Positions 50,408 through 61,341 of a stretch of 64,000 nt of DNA are shown here, piece after piece. The position numbers and the translations under genes are program-made. The notes beneath the pieces are model-generated. The model worked only from the letters and a program-made list of their open reading frames with translations, ran no database searches and was not told where the DNA came from. Numbering within the stretch: position 1 is the first letter of the stretch; every line of letters starts with the position of its first letter. Origin of the DNA: Oreohelix idahoensis (taxonomy: Eukaryota; Mollusca; Gastropoda; Stylommatophora; Oreohelicidae); the NCBI GenBank assembly GCA_024509875.1, contig JAMPIV010000584.1, positions 310,001 to 374,000 of the forward strand, written 5' to 3'.

Positions 50408-51385
50408 TTAAGTGGCATCATGTGGGCATCTGGACAGAATGTCCGCCATCACATTTTCTGAACCACGGATAGCTCGTACCGAGAAATGAAAAGGTTGAAG
50501 AGCGATTGCGTATCGAGTTGATCTCGAGCTCTTCAAGTTCTTACTTTGGATAGCCGTAAGAGCTTTTTGGTCAGTTTCCACCACGAAATGCGCGCCCAGA
50601 AGGAATCTTTGGAGTTTGAGAATTGACCAAACCATTGCCAATAATTCACGGTCTAAAACCGAGTAATTCCTTTCTGCAGCATTAAGTTTTCTGGATATAT
50701 ACATTACAGGATGCAGAGTTCCAGAGTACTCTTGCATTAGTGCCGCTCCAATCCCAGTGGATGAAGCGTCACTACGAAGAACGAATGTCTTATCTGTTGT
50801 AGGTAACACTAAAATAGGTGGTGATGAAAACATAGTTTTGATCTTCTCTAGTGAAGATTGGCATTCATGAGACCAGTGAACCATGTTAGGCGACCCTTTC
50901 TTTAATAGTGTAGAGAGAGGTGCCATGATAGAGGACAGATTCGGAATGAAACGTCCATAAAATTGTATGAGACCTAAAAGACTTCGCACTTGCTTTTTAG
51001 TCCTAGGGATAGAGATGTTAAGTATCTTAGTGATATTATGGTCTTCTGTCTTCAAGAAACCGTGACCTACTCGATGGCCTAAGAAAGCAATTTCGCTAAA
51101 GCCAATACAAGCTTTAGATGGTTTTGCTGTCAGGTTATACTCACGCAGAGTTGATAATAATTCAACTAACCCTGAATAGTGATCTTCCCAAGTATCGCTG
51201 AAAAGACAGATGTCGTCTAGATAAGCAATGACATCTGACCGATACGATAGGATTCGACGCATCATGCGTACAAATGTAGCTGGTGCGTTCATAAGGCCGA
51301 AAGGCATAAAATTCCATTGGAAAAGGCCTCTGGGAGTAGAGAAAGCGGTAAGAGGTTTGGGCGTTCGGATAATGGAACTTGCCAA
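50408..51385 (-). pseudogene. Element A pol, part 2: RT palm to RNase H
   Basis: The frame continues the RT after a one-base shift near 51355-51362. Blocks seen are PLTAFSTPRGLFQWNFMPFG, NAPATFVRMMRRIL, the intact active site VIAYLDDICLFSD, EIAFLGHRVG and LGLIQFYGRFIPNL. RNase H follows with FVLRSDASSTGIGAALMQ (Asp), NYSVLDRELLAMVW (Glu), FVVETDQKALTAI (Asp) and MADILSRCP. The protein ends nine codons later with no integrase, because integrase is upstream. Apart from the frameshift, nothing critical is lost. The shift could be a recent mutation or a sequencing error in a C/A-rich run. Confidence 0.92.
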
Positions 51386-53202
51386 TATCCTTTAGACAAA
51401 TCAAGTTTAGTGAAAAAATGCGATTTAGAAAGACGAGTAAGTAGCTCTTCTAGTAAAGGCATAGGTTCAGCATCGAACTTCGTAACTTGATTCAATTTGC
51501 GATAGTCAACGCAAAGACGTATGTTATTGTCTTTTTTTCGAACAATAACCATCGGCGAAGAATATGCAGAAGTGGATGGTTCGATTATTTGTAAATCTAT
51601 CATTTCATCCAACTCCTTTTCAACCTGTGTTTGGAAATGTATAGGGATAGGATAAGGTCTAACCCTAATTGGAGTATGTTCAGTTAGAACAATGTCATGC
51701 TCAATGACATGAGTTTGTCCAGGGATGTCAGTGAGGACATCCTGAAATGTTTGTAACATAGACGAAACTTGTCGCCGTTCTCCTAGAGACAAATCAGGAG
51801 AAACAGTAACGTCTTTCCATGATTCACTAGAATGAAGTGGGATCATTGGAAGCGGAAGATTAACATCCGAAAAACTTGTTTCCTCATCCTGTATTACAGA
51901 CAGTGATGAGTAATGACCATGTTTGACATGAGAATCGTCCGTTGCCTGGAAAATAGGCTGTAGATAGTCAGGACGTTCATGGAACTCCGTAAGCATATTG
52001 ATGTGGAAGGTTTTATGCTTCCCGTTGATATCGACGATGTAGTCAACATCTGAAATTTTCGATATTATATCGTACGGACCTTTCCAACTAATAAGGAGTC
52101 TATTTTCACGACAAGGTAGCAAAACAAATGCTTTGTCACCAGGACAAAGTTGTCGTAAAGTTCTCTTCTTATTAGCAAATTGTCTTGCCTTCTGCTTAGC
52201 AAATTCAGAAGAGGACGTTGCCAATTTGCATGCTTCGATAATCTTCTGTCTCAGCGCGATGACATACTCGTAAGAAGATTTTGTGTCATCGTCAATATTG
52301 TCAGCTGTTATAAGATCATGCAGCAAAGACATTGGGCCGCGCGGTCGCGCGCCAAAGACAAGTTCAAAGGGAGAAAACCCTGTATGTTCATTGGGGACCT
52401 CTCTATACGCGAAGAGGGCCGCGGGTAAAACCCTATCCCAATCTTGAGGATGATCCTCAGTTATCTTCCCTAATAAGTTCTTAAGTGTTCTATTTAGTCG
52501 CTCGACCATCCCATTGGACATAGGATGATAGATGCTACTCAAAGATCTCTCTATCTGTAGAGTAGACATTACTTGAGACATGGTATCCGATATCAGTTGG
52601 GTGCCATGATCTGATAATATTTCTCCGGGGAATCCCAGCCGAGAAAATATAAGCCAAAGAGCATCTGCAATGTCAGCGGTAGTAATGCTCTTTAGAGGGA
52701 TAGCCTCTGGCCAACGTGTGCACATGTCTACACACGTTAAGATAAACTGATGTCCTCTAGCAGATTTGATCTTGAATGGACCAATGATGTCTATCGCCAT
52801 TTTCTGGAATGGACGAATAGGAATATCTGCAGCCTGAATAGGCGCAGCATGACGAGGACCTTTGGATTTGACTTCTTGACATACTTTACAGGATCGACAA
52901 TAGATCCGTATGTCCTTGTTCACAAAAGGCCAAAAGAAAGCCGCAAGAACTCTTGACTTTGTACGGGAAAAACCCATGTGACCAGCACACTGAGAGTCGT
53001 GTGCATGTTGTAAGATCTTAACTCTCAAATTCTTGGGTACAAGAATCTGAGAATGACTTGACTTAGTGGAGTCTTGCACCATACGTACAAGTACGCCATT
53101 CTTCATTGTAATCCAAGATTTACAATTTGAATCTTTATTCGGATCACCTTTCGTTACAAGAGTGAAGAATTTCTTAAGAGTCGGATCTTCTTCTTGTTGT
53201 TT
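51289..53202 (-). CDS. Element A pol, part 1: integrase and RT fingers
   Basis: This frame opens at 53202, right after a TAA in its own phase, and carries integrase first. A zinc-binding HHCC domain lies at residues ~36-76 of the 605-residue stretch from MKNGVL (AHDSQCAGHMGFSRTK; YCRSCKVCQ). The catalytic core follows with D106 (AIDIIGPF), D166 (ILSDHGTQL) and E202 (NGMVERLNRT), a D-D-35-E spacing. A GFSPFELVFG block and a C-terminal LLISWKGPYDIISKI module come next. A spacer leads to the RT (IIEPSTSAYSSPMVIVRKKD, IRLCVDYRKLNQVT, FFTKLDLSKGYWQVPL) before the frameshift. All integrase catalytic residues are intact. Pol is probably made as a gag-pol fusion, as no strong independent start is evident. 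Confidence 0.92.
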   Translation of the reverse strand, partial: KQQEEDPTLKKFFTLVTKGDPNKDSNCKSWITMKNGVLVRMVQDSTKSSHSQILVPKNLRVKILQHAHDSQCAGHMGFSRTKSRVLAAFFWPFVNKDIRIYCRSCKVCQEVKSKGPRHAAPIQAADIPIRPFQKMAIDIIGPFKIKSARGHQFILTCVDMCTRWPEAIPLKSITTADIADALWLIFSRLGFPGEILSDHGTQLISDTMSQVMSTLQIERSLSSIYHPMSNGMVERLNRTLKNLLGKITEDHPQDWDRVLPAALFAYREVPNEHTGFSPFELVFGARPRGPMSLLHDLITADNIDDDTKSSYEYVIALRQKIIEACKLATSSSEFAKQKARQFANKKRTLRQLCPGDKAFVLLPCRENRLLISWKGPYDIISKISDVDYIVDINGKHKTFHINMLTEFHERPDYLQPIFQATDDSHVKHGHYSSLSVIQDEETSFSDVNLPLPMIPLHSSESWKDVTVSPDLSLGERRQVSSMLQTFQDVLTDIPGQTHVIEHDIVLTEHTPIRVRPYPIPIHFQTQVEKELDEMIDLQIIEPSTSAYSSPMVIVRKKDNNIRLCVDYRKLNQVTKFDAEPMPLLEELLTRLSKSHFFTKLDLSKGYWQVPLSERPNLLPLSLLPEAFSNGILCLSAL

Positions 53203-55249
53203 TTATAAACGAGTCACGAGAAATTACCAAGGGATCATCTTGGTTATGCACTTCATTATCTTCAACAGATGAAGTTTCAGGCATATTGAGAGCTTGAGCT
53301 CTAGTGACTACTGCATTAGCAGATTGCATATTTTGATTTTCCCAAACGGAAATTTGCTCCGGAGTGCATTCTTTGACTCCGTGAATGCGACCGATGATAA
53401 GATCAGCGATCGGATTCGGCAAAAGACATGCGTGTACATCTCCTGTGAAGAAAGGAGTAGCAATCCTAATGATAGCGGTAGAGTATTTCTCTATGGTGCC
53501 GCCAAATGTTACGCATTTGACTACTTTGCCTGTAGAATGAGAAGGATCTATGAGTGACTGCCTAACCCCAATAGTTGTGCATCCAGAATCAAAAAGTACT
53601 GAGACTGGATTGTCATTTACTAAACCTTTGTGTAAGACAAGAGAACCTCTCCCATCATGCGCGATTGACGCAGGAAGAGCGGGAAGAGGATGCCCACAGC
53701 TTAAAGTAGACACTGTGGTTGGCTCAAATAATGTTTTGCATTGGGGGCACTGAGATGCTCTCCCAAAATCAAAAGCGGCACATGCCATATTATTAGAGTC
53801 ATCATTATCTTTATTTTGTTTATAGGCTTCGTGGGACTCTTGCTGTGCAGAGTTCGCCTGGTAATGAGCTTTATGTTTTTTGAATTGTGCTCTACCTCTG
53901 TTATTATTGCCTCTGTACTTATCATTGTTTCCACTATTATAACCTCTACTCGGGTTTGAATCATAGCTCCTTTGGTTACTATCATCATATTCATTATAAT
54001 GAGTATCTCTGTAATTATGATCTTGTTGTCTCCATGAAGGAAAACTTGGATAGTTTCTAGAATGACTTCCTTTGCGAAAGTTCCTGTAATTATGACCACC
54101 CCTGAATCGAGGGCTGTCAGCTCTTCTCCAGGTATTCGAAGAAGAACCCTGAAATGATTGGTTACCTTGGTTCTGATAACTGTAATAGTTACCTTTTTTA
54201 TTAAACTTATTTTGAGGTCCTTGGAATTTGTGAGAGTGATTAGGGTTGTATGGTGTTGCAGAAGCAACTGGCATACCTTCTTTAACCTTATTGTTGCTAA
54301 TAGCTACGTCCGGATGTGCAGTGACGTATTGGGTACAATACTGTTCCATTTCTTTTAGAGACTTAGGTTTACGCTCATGTAAGAATTCGAGGAAAGGTTT
54401 ATTTATACTTGACATAATCTTGTCTCTGAGTATCAAGTCCATAAGGGCTTCATAAGTCTTTTCTGTTTTGGATAGCTCAATCCAACGATCAAATGTAAGA
54501 CGTGTCCTTGCAATGAATTCTGAGAATTCTACACCTGCCTCAGGCACCATTGTCTTAAACAACTTCCGATAACCCTCTTCAGACAACTGATACTTCTTTA
54601 ATAAGGCTGCCCTAATAACATCATAGTTATCTTTGTCAGCCTCTTCAACCAAACTTAAACTAGTCAGAGAATCACCTTTCAGATTTTCTGATAACTGGTT
54701 AGCATATTGTGATTTGTCCACATTATGTGCTCGACACGAGCGTTCAAATCTATTTAGCCAGAATGTTATGTCATCACTGGAAGGGTTGAACGCTGGTACC
54801 TTGACCTTGTAAGTAAAGGGTTTACCATTACCACCAGATGCTTGATTACCATCACTTATGTTTGTTAACTTTAACTTTTCTAACTCAAATGCTAAAAGTT
54901 CTTTTTGGTGTTCATGTTCTCTTATTGCTTTTTTCTCTTGAGCTTCAGCTTGTAATTTTCTCTCTTCTGCAGCAGCTTCATCCTTTCTTTTCTCTTTTTC
55001 CATTTCCATCTGGAATCTTTTTTCATCAGTCTGTATCTGCAATTTCTTTTGTTCATAGTCTCTTTGTAATTTTCTTTCCTCAGCTTCTAATTTTTTCTCC
55101 TCAGCTGCTAATTTCTTTTCTTCAATCAATGCTTTTCTTTCTTCAGCAGCCAATGCTTTGTCATATTGAGCAACTGCCCATTCTTCTAATTGCTGACCAG
55201 TCTTATCAAGAATCTTGCCTTGTGTGATAAAATAATCTAAAGTAGACAT
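53174..55249 (-). CDS. Element A gag-protease, 691 aa, intact
   Basis: The ATG at 55249 opens an uninterrupted frame. Residues ~25-125 form a long Glu/Lys/Arg-rich coiled coil (repeats of AAEERK and KLEAEERK). A capsid-like region follows (~145-330: VKVPAFNPSSDDITFWLNRF, LSEEGYRKLFKTM, FIARTRLTFDRWIEL), then a Gly/Arg/Asn/Tyr-rich RNA-binding-like stretch (~345-470). A CPQCKTLF element with a later CGHP is not a classic CCHC knuckle. The protease carries VLFDSGCTT (DSG active site) and DLIIGRIHGVKE. The frame ends about 28 codons after VEDNEVHNQD, overlapping the pol frame by 29 nt at an A-run. Element B has the same overall plan. Confidence 0.93.
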   Translation of the reverse strand: MSTLDYFITQGKILDKTGQQLEEWAVAQYDKALAAEERKALIEEKKLAAEEKKLEAEERKLQRDYEQKKLQIQTDEKRFQMEMEKEKRKDEAAAEERKLQAEAQEKKAIREHEHQKELLAFELEKLKLTNISDGNQASGGNGKPFTYKVKVPAFNPSSDDITFWLNRFERSCRAHNVDKSQYANQLSENLKGDSLTSLSLVEEADKDNYDVIRAALLKKYQLSEEGYRKLFKTMVPEAGVEFSEFIARTRLTFDRWIELSKTEKTYEALMDLILRDKIMSSINKPFLEFLHERKPKSLKEMEQYCTQYVTAHPDVAISNNKVKEGMPVASATPYNPNHSHKFQGPQNKFNKKGNYYSYQNQGNQSFQGSSSNTWRRADSPRFRGGHNYRNFRKGSHSRNYPSFPSWRQQDHNYRDTHYNEYDDSNQRSYDSNPSRGYNSGNNDKYRGNNNRGRAQFKKHKAHYQANSAQQESHEAYKQNKDNDDSNNMACAAFDFGRASQCPQCKTLFEPTTVSTLSCGHPLPALPASIAHDGRGSLVLHKGLVNDNPVSVLFDSGCTTIGVRQSLIDPSHSTGKVVKCVTFGGTIEKYSTAIIRIATPFFTGDVHACLLPNPIADLIIGRIHGVKECTPEQISVWENQNMQSANAVVTRAQALNMPETSSVEDNEVHNQDDPLVISRDSFIKTTRRRSDS

Positions 55250-56529
55250 CTTGTCTAATAAGATCAGTAATTTGCAAAAGTAAATAAATTCACTTTCTTA
55301 GTCTTAATCAAAGACTTTGTATGATAACTTTGTAACCTGTGGAAAATAGTACTTAACTATCCCAATCACTGTGGGAAACAAGCCTTACAAAGGTCTTGTA
55401 TAAATCCTTATATAATAACAGCTATAAGTTGCTGGTTCACTCTATAATATAAGTGCAGTGCACCAGAAATAGTGTTTTATATCATCAACTGTGTACCTTT
55501 AGTAATAGCAATTAACTATCAGTTGATTCTTGTACATCAATTTATATGATCAACTATATTTTAAATAGTGTATGTCGATCAGGCACAAAACAAAACAGTT
55601 ATACAGGAGAACATGAAAACATTTGCGGAGATGAAATAAATCAAATGGGAAAAACAATAAAAGATAAACCGCAAGAGGATAACAAATACAAATAACGCCA
55701 CAGTATATAAATATAAATTGAGAATAGAACTGAAAGATAGAATAGGGTAGACCAACAAATTACAAACAAATCAAAACAAACTAAAGAACAGAGGAATATT
55801 ACAAAAACAACAATGAGTACAGTCTTCACAGCTAACACTAATAGCAACAGCTGTCGCAGCAAATTTTCAATCAAGAAAATTGCACCTATAGAAACGCACA
55901 CATCAGACCCTCTATTACGTGGGATACTCTGCTGTGTGACACCGCCCAACCAAAACAACAACCCGCTGGATACAAACAAATATCACATATAAATATTTAA
56001 ACATAAATACATAATTGCATAAATAGTATGGCAATATGATGTAAATAGAGTGTTGCAGAAAGAATGTGTTGTAAAGAAGGCTCAGTTACACTGCCTAATA
56101 GTACAGTACTGTGGTACTTTATTAAACAAATACTTCTGGTCTAATTATTTTAAATTCAACACAGAAATAGAAGCTCCATCGTTGATGTGAATGATAACAA
56201 TCGATGTAGTACTTCTCAGTTCAATAACATTTCCTTTCGCAAACACTGTCAAATATTCTCCAGTCCTGATGTGTAATGTTCTATGTTTCAACCAAGCTTG
56301 CTGTGTAACACTGTCAGTTGTATGGCAAATGTCCAACGAACCAAATGTCAACAAACGCTGACCTAGTTACCGCATACTCTCGACAGGACAGGTCACGCTG
56401 ACATCACTGTAGAGTTGTACTGCTGATGTATTTGTGTGTCGTAACAGACCCCAAGGAACGTCTGGTCTCAGTAGTTTACTTCTCAATATGGTCACTGTGC
56501 AGGTTGACCCAGGAAACTGGCACACCAGT
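55250..56529 (-). other. Element A leader with primer-binding site at 56527-56507
   Basis: A ~1.28 kb non-coding leader separates the 5' LTR from gag. On the plus strand CACACCA ends 2 nt before the LTR (56521-56527). The minus strand therefore starts TGGTGTGCCAGTTTCC just after the LTR, the position and TGG start of a tRNA primer site. The matching tRNA is not identified. Only short frames occur in the leader. Confidence 0.6.
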
Positions 56530-58097
56530 TGTTAAACTCTGTATAGTTAACTCATACTGGCTACTAGTTGTTGAATCACGCTTTATTTGTTAAATGACGT
56601 GAATGTCCACCAGTTGATAAATGTAGATGTTGGGACTGGTGTAGTAAAGTGTAACGATTGTCAACTCATTAAACCCAGCACAGTTTTGGTCATACAGGTC
56701 ATCTTGTCCTGGAACGTGATGAGGCTCCGACAAGAATGTGAGTGTAAACAATGAGTGTGTATGTGAATGTCAGAACGCGAATGGTAGAATGATTCGATAG
56801 AGTTGACAGGTTGATAGTACATCACTCATACTCACACTGTTCGAATTCAAGAAGTACTGGAACTACGGTGGTCTTTTTATAACATTTAATGGGACGCACA
56901 CTTGGACAGTACGTGTATGGTTACAGGAACAAATGTCGACATAGACAGCATAATGTTGATCACAGGAATATCATCTTAAGTTAGCATTCATGCTTGGCAA
57001 ATATCATAATGGAGCATTCGTAAATAAGCATTCAGAGTTCCATCATGTAAATCATCTGGCTTTACTGACTGGGCACGTCAGACCATAACCAATATATAGG
57101 AAGGCTCCTAGACCTAACCTCGTCTAGTGAATATCCCTTCACGTAAAGTTCAATATATATATTTTCCATAAAGATATAGGAATCCCAGACATGGGTTCTC
57201 ACGTGTAGCAGTGATCTCTTGGTTCATCGAGCGATAGTACAGGCATCCCTTTTTCTCACTCGATAAATACAAAGTATATGAATTTCAACATGGCTGTTCT
57301 TCTCTCGTGAGTTTCACTCACTATAGGACCCAGACCAAAATTGGTCCTTCGTTAAATGTCCTCATTTCTTCATGACTTCTATCATAGAAGTAATTGAATA
57401 ATATCATATAATCTAGTGTTGATACATAGGAATGTCGTCTTCCTTTGAATAAATATTCTTTTCAAAAGTACCACTGTGCATCTGTTTATCAACAACGATG
57501 GCGAAGCCCAAGTTCATAATAAATTGTGGTTTTACCTTTCTATGCGAAATATAACTTTGCCATTCCTTGGCAAAAGAAAATAAACACTGGGGTAAAGTAC
57601 ATACAACATGTCTAAATGACTATCACTTTTCCCCATCTACTTATAGATCACTTTTTCGGCGATAGGCCTGCTACAACAAAATTCTGCATCCAGACAGGAT
57701 GACAGCCATGAATCACACCCCTTGCTAGCGATACTTCCGCTGCATAGCCTTTGACCTTTTCTAGCCACAACCAACATAGTTCGACTTAGAAATGTAAAGA
57801 TATCCATATATAAGACAGACTCGTCCTACTCATACAAACACTACGTATAAATTCAGGCCATAGATATACTGAAGCAAGAACAATCTATTCCTACCCAGCC
57901 AAAGAATAAATCGCAGTAGGCCTAGACTCGTCCGCGGAGTCCGATCGAAGATGACGGAACTACTTTCAAGGGAAGTAACTCAAAAATGACTTCTCCTTAA
58001 GCACTTAAAAAGGAAATACTTTGATTACCAAATATTTGCGAACATAATAAGTATATAAATGTATTATATTGCAAGATAGTAAAAATTGCCCTTTACA
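56530..58097 (-). repeat. Element A 5' LTR
   Basis: Offset exactly 8131 bp from the 3' LTR. Differences seen by eye are at 48484/56615, 48962/57093, 49072/57203 and about 49215/57346. It carries the same TATA box (56874-56881) and ends TTTACA at 58097, followed by the CTTAT duplication. Confidence 0.95.
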
Positions 58098-58211
58098 CTT
58101 ATACACACTAGAAAAAGCAGCGTTTTCATTGGCTGTTAGTAACGGTCCGTTTTCCTATAGTATTGTGTGCGGTAAATATGACCGTGGTGTAAGACAGACC
58201 AAAACACGACA
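58098..58211 (-). repeat. Element B 3' LTR, remainder after element A insertion
   Basis: The first five bases are the CTTAT duplication. The LTR then continues for 109 bp and ends ACACGACA at 58211. On the minus strand this is a TGTCGTG start, the mirror of the GCGACA end at 61625. Next to it the minus strand reads AAATGGGGGAGCTC, a good polypurine tract, which supports the boundary. Confidence 0.75.
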
Positions 58212-58990
58212 GAGCTCCCCCATTTAAAAGCGTGAATCACTTGGTGAAGCTTTCCTGTCTGTATTTACAATTACGCCATTACCCCAAAATGAGGTTCAAT
58301 CTGCCTTACTGGTATCCTGGTTTCCTGCAGGTGGGTCAGTTCAAGTAGGCACTACTCAAGAAATCTGCCTCAACCCTCTGCGATCCAAGGATAATCAACG
58401 CATATGTTAAAAAACAGCACAGGTGCTACTGCCTGTCTAATGCTGATTATCAATCAATATTCACCATTACTCTTCTCTGAGTCTGTTCAATGACAAGTCC
58501 AGAGGTGTTAGATGTTCCTCAAGGTTCAAATAGTTATGAGGAGGTCATCAATAAAATTGGTGATAGCTGAGTTATGTAAGGGACCCAGTAATTTCCTCAT
58601 CAGCCTGGATAAAACACTCGGAGTATTCTTCAACTCAAAAGCAACATATGGAACTCATAGTGCCCCTCCGAGACGTGAACAGCCAGCAATGGTCTGAGCT
58701 CAGGCTTGACTGGAATCTGGCAATCCCCTTATCTCGATTCACTTTTCACTCTGTCCCTCCTTAATTTCCTGTAATTTCAGGGAGAGTCCATTTTCACCAG
58801 AGGGGTTCCTCAGCTAACCCACACTGGCGATAATATGATATGGGGAAATGAAGTTTCCGGCTACAGGAAATCAATTCTCCCGTTAGCATGGCAATATAAT
58901 ATAAAATCTCAATCCATGTCCGTGTCAAATACATTCCATGGACTATATATAGGGCCGGCCAGCTGCCACCGTTACCGGTCCCCTTTTTAC
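58212..58990 (-). pseudogene. Element B reverse transcriptase remnant
   Basis: The minus strand holds recognisable RT pieces in shifting frames: the region equivalent to YWQIPV...PLLAV (~58730-58670), FELKNTPSV (~58640), LMRKLLGPLHNSAITNFIDD (~58600-58540, the catalytic box as FIDD) and EEHLT-like sequence (~58510). Several frameshifts and stops are present. RNase H is not recognisable between here and the LTR at 58211, only ~250 bp away. This is a deleted copy with integrase upstream of RT, as in element A. Confidence 0.7.
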
Positions 58991-59345
58991 CATGTTAATG
59001 TAAATGGCAATATGCGGGTGTTGGCTGTGCTGCCAAATTAGCACACACCAAACGTACACTACCTATTTTCTTGGGGATTCCCCGTCTTGTTGCTTGCAAA
59101 GCTGGCATAGTAACCGCATTGCTATTTTTATCCAGTTCCACATATTTTGATCCCATTTGAGTAGGGATGGACTGGGTTGTGTTTATGTTTTCTCTCGGTA
59201 CCATACGGAGAGTTGCCAGTGTAACTGGTTTTCTGGAAGACTGTGTGTGAGAAGGTGCTATCCTATTCACTATGTCTACCTGTTTATGTTTATTTTCAGG
59301 CCTATGTTCGCCCCAATGCGTGTCTAGGTCATGTTGATTTCTCAA
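58991..59345 (-). other. Unassigned frame between integrase zinc domain and RT of element B
   Basis: A 116-codon minus-strand frame with a basic, Thr/Ser-rich composition (RIAPSHTQSSRKPVTLATL and so on) and no integrase catalytic motif. It replaces the integrase core that should lie here, so it is either the spacer between integrase and RT after a deletion or unrelated sequence. Confidence 0.35.
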
Positions 59346-60673
59346 CTTGGGGATGACAACTTGCTACATGGTGCACAGGCATTCACAAACTGAGCAATGT
59401 CTTCAGCTATGCCTGGCCAATAATATTTCACAGATGCTCTTTGACAGGTGGTACCAATTTTTCCATGTCCACCGTCTGATACAACATGTGCTAGCTCTAT
59501 AACTTTGTCCCTGTATGAAGATGGCAGTACTAACTGGCTATGCCCAATGGGTCCTGCTCCAGCTTTCATGTAAAGCAATCCATCATCCACATAAAATTGT
59601 CCTTTCTTTGGGTGGTTATGGCTGTTTGGCAATTTGCCAAAGCAAGGTTTTAAAGTTTTCTCTTTTGCTTGGGCCTTTTTCATCGTTTTAGGAAGAACAT
59701 TAAGTGGTGTTCCCTCCTCCTTCCTAGGGGTTGACCTGACCTGGAGTGTTGCCATGATCACATGTTTTATTGGGCTCCCTAAAACAACATATCTTCTTCC
59801 TAACACCAGCGGGTAATTAGGGTCATCACACACTGCTGCACTAATCACTACTTCCACATAGCGAGTCTTGACATTGATTCTGGCTACGGGAAGTGTCATG
59901 GTGGCTGTTCCTTTTAATGCCCCTTGTATCTCCACTGTGTCTGTGGTATACTGGTCAGGGTGTACCAGGGTTGCACTCACAACTGAGTCATATTCCAATC
60001 CTGAATCGTAAAGGTACTTGACTTTAGTACCATTACAGGTTACTTCTTCACAGATGGAGGGATGATGGAGATCTACCTGACTTGATGTCGGTTCCTTCCT
60101 GCCCTTTTCCAATGTTATCATGCATGCAGCGTGATATGGAGAGACTTTCCTACCACATTCAATTGTATTGTGGTTGCTCATTTTGCAAATTTTGCACCAC
60201 CTATCCCCCTGTCTGTAGGATTTCTTATCCTGTACCTGAGGGTTCCTGTCTCTTTGGTCATATTTAGGTTTGTCATAACCTTGTCTGTATCTAGGGTGTT
60301 GGTCCCTATTATCATATTCATCTTGGTTTTGTGGGGCTCTATTACTATCTCCTTGTTTCTTCTTAATGCCTGCTATCTCTTTCTGAGCTGCCTGATATCT
60401 CTCATCAACTGTTAGAATCTCCCCCAATCTCTCTGCACCTTGTTCCATAAGAAATTTTCTCATGTCTGGAGGCATAGACTCTCTTACTTGCTCCATCATG
60501 ACCATTTCTTTTAGGTCTTGAGTTTTCCCAAGAGTAGTCCACTTCTCCAAGTAGGTTTCTAATCTTGCAGAGATCTGGTGGTAAGTCTCTCCAGAAAGTA
60601 ACTTGGCAGTTCTGAATTTCTTCCTATAAAATTCTGAATTCTTTTCATAGCGAACCAGCAATGCCTGTTTCAA
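59342..60673 (-). pseudogene. Element B gag C-terminus, protease and integrase zinc domain
   Basis: The 443-codon frame begins in the capsid-like region (EFYRKKFRTAKLLSGETYHQ, LLSGETYHQISARLETYLEK in shorter parts). It has an intact CCHC knuckle (CKICKMSNHNTIEC) after a charged linker, then a protease with KYLYDSGLEYDSVV and YPLVLGRRYV. An integrase HHCC domain follows directly (ELAHVVSDGGHGKIGT; FVNACAPCSKL), and the frame stops at 59342. Integrase straight after protease confirms the integrase-first order independently of element A, which is clearly diverged from it. The frame joins the gag N-terminus through two or more frame breaks at 60676-61022. Confidence 0.88.
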
Positions 60674-60675
60674 GA

Positions 60676-61341
60676 TTTCAAAATGTTCTTATTCCTCTCT
60701 CCCAAGTTTTTTTTAAAAACTTCATAAGAAGCTCTTCTCAGCCCTTGTGATAACGTAAGACTCAATGTCTCTTTCTCTGGGCCATAGTTAGTAGCTAATC
60801 TCTCGTACCTACTGAGATAAGACTCAATGTCATCTTCTTTTTCCACAAATGAAAGTTCATGGCTCCATTTGAGATACCATGACTTGCACTAGTATCAGAT
60901 GTAGTTGGGCTACTTCCATTTCCTGTGATATGTCCTTGAAGTTCAAGCTCTTTCAGTCTCAATTCATGTTCCCTTTGCAATCTCTTTTCCTCTGCCTCCA
61001 TTTGCCTGGGCTTCCCTATCAAATTCTAGCGTCCTAGCCTCTCTATCAGCTTCTAGTTGTAATCTTTTAGTTTCAGCTTCCTTATCAGATTCTAGTTTCC
61101 TAGCCTCTCTATCAGCTTCTAGTTGTAATCTTTTAGTTTCAGCTTCCCTACCAGATTCTATTTGTAATCTTTTAGCCTCCGATTCTATTTGTAATCTTCT
61201 TTCTGTTTCCAACCTCTTATCTTCTCTTTCTATAAGCTTGTCACAATCAGTGGTGACATATTTAATAAGGTCCTCCCCACTTAATCCAAATTCTTTTGCC
61301 GACTGCACTGTAGCAGATCTAAATTGTGCCAAGTCTGCCAT
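60676..61341 (-). pseudogene. Element B gag N-terminus, coiled coil
   Basis: From the ATG at 61341 the frame reads MADLAQFRSATVQSAKEFGL, then a long heptad-like coiled coil built from repeated ETKRLQLEADREARKLE-type units until ~60975. It then shifts to a second frame (61022-60795: EEKRLQREHELRLKELELQG) and a third near 60840-60690 (ESYLSRYERLA-type capsid start). The plan mirrors the coiled-coil N-terminus of element A gag. Confidence 0.85.

Larger units (their letters stand above)
48399..58097 (-). mobile_element. Element A: complete young Ty3/gypsy-type LTR retrotransposon with integrase before RT
   Basis: Two 1568-bp LTRs (48399-49966 and 56530-58097) flank one gag and one pol region on the minus strand. 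CTTAT lies just outside each end (48394-48398 and 58098-58102) as the target duplication. The LTRs begin TGTTAAAC and end TTTACA on the plus strand. I found four differences between them by eye (~99.7% identity), which indicates a recent insertion. Domain order is gag, protease, integrase, RT, RNase H. This Gmr1-like arrangement differs from ordinary Ty3/gypsy elements. It sits inside the 3' LTR of element B. Confidence 0.95.

Noticed and set aside
53701..54267. 188-codon minus-strand frame inside element A gag
   Set aside because: Alternative-frame shadow of the intact gag-protease ORF.
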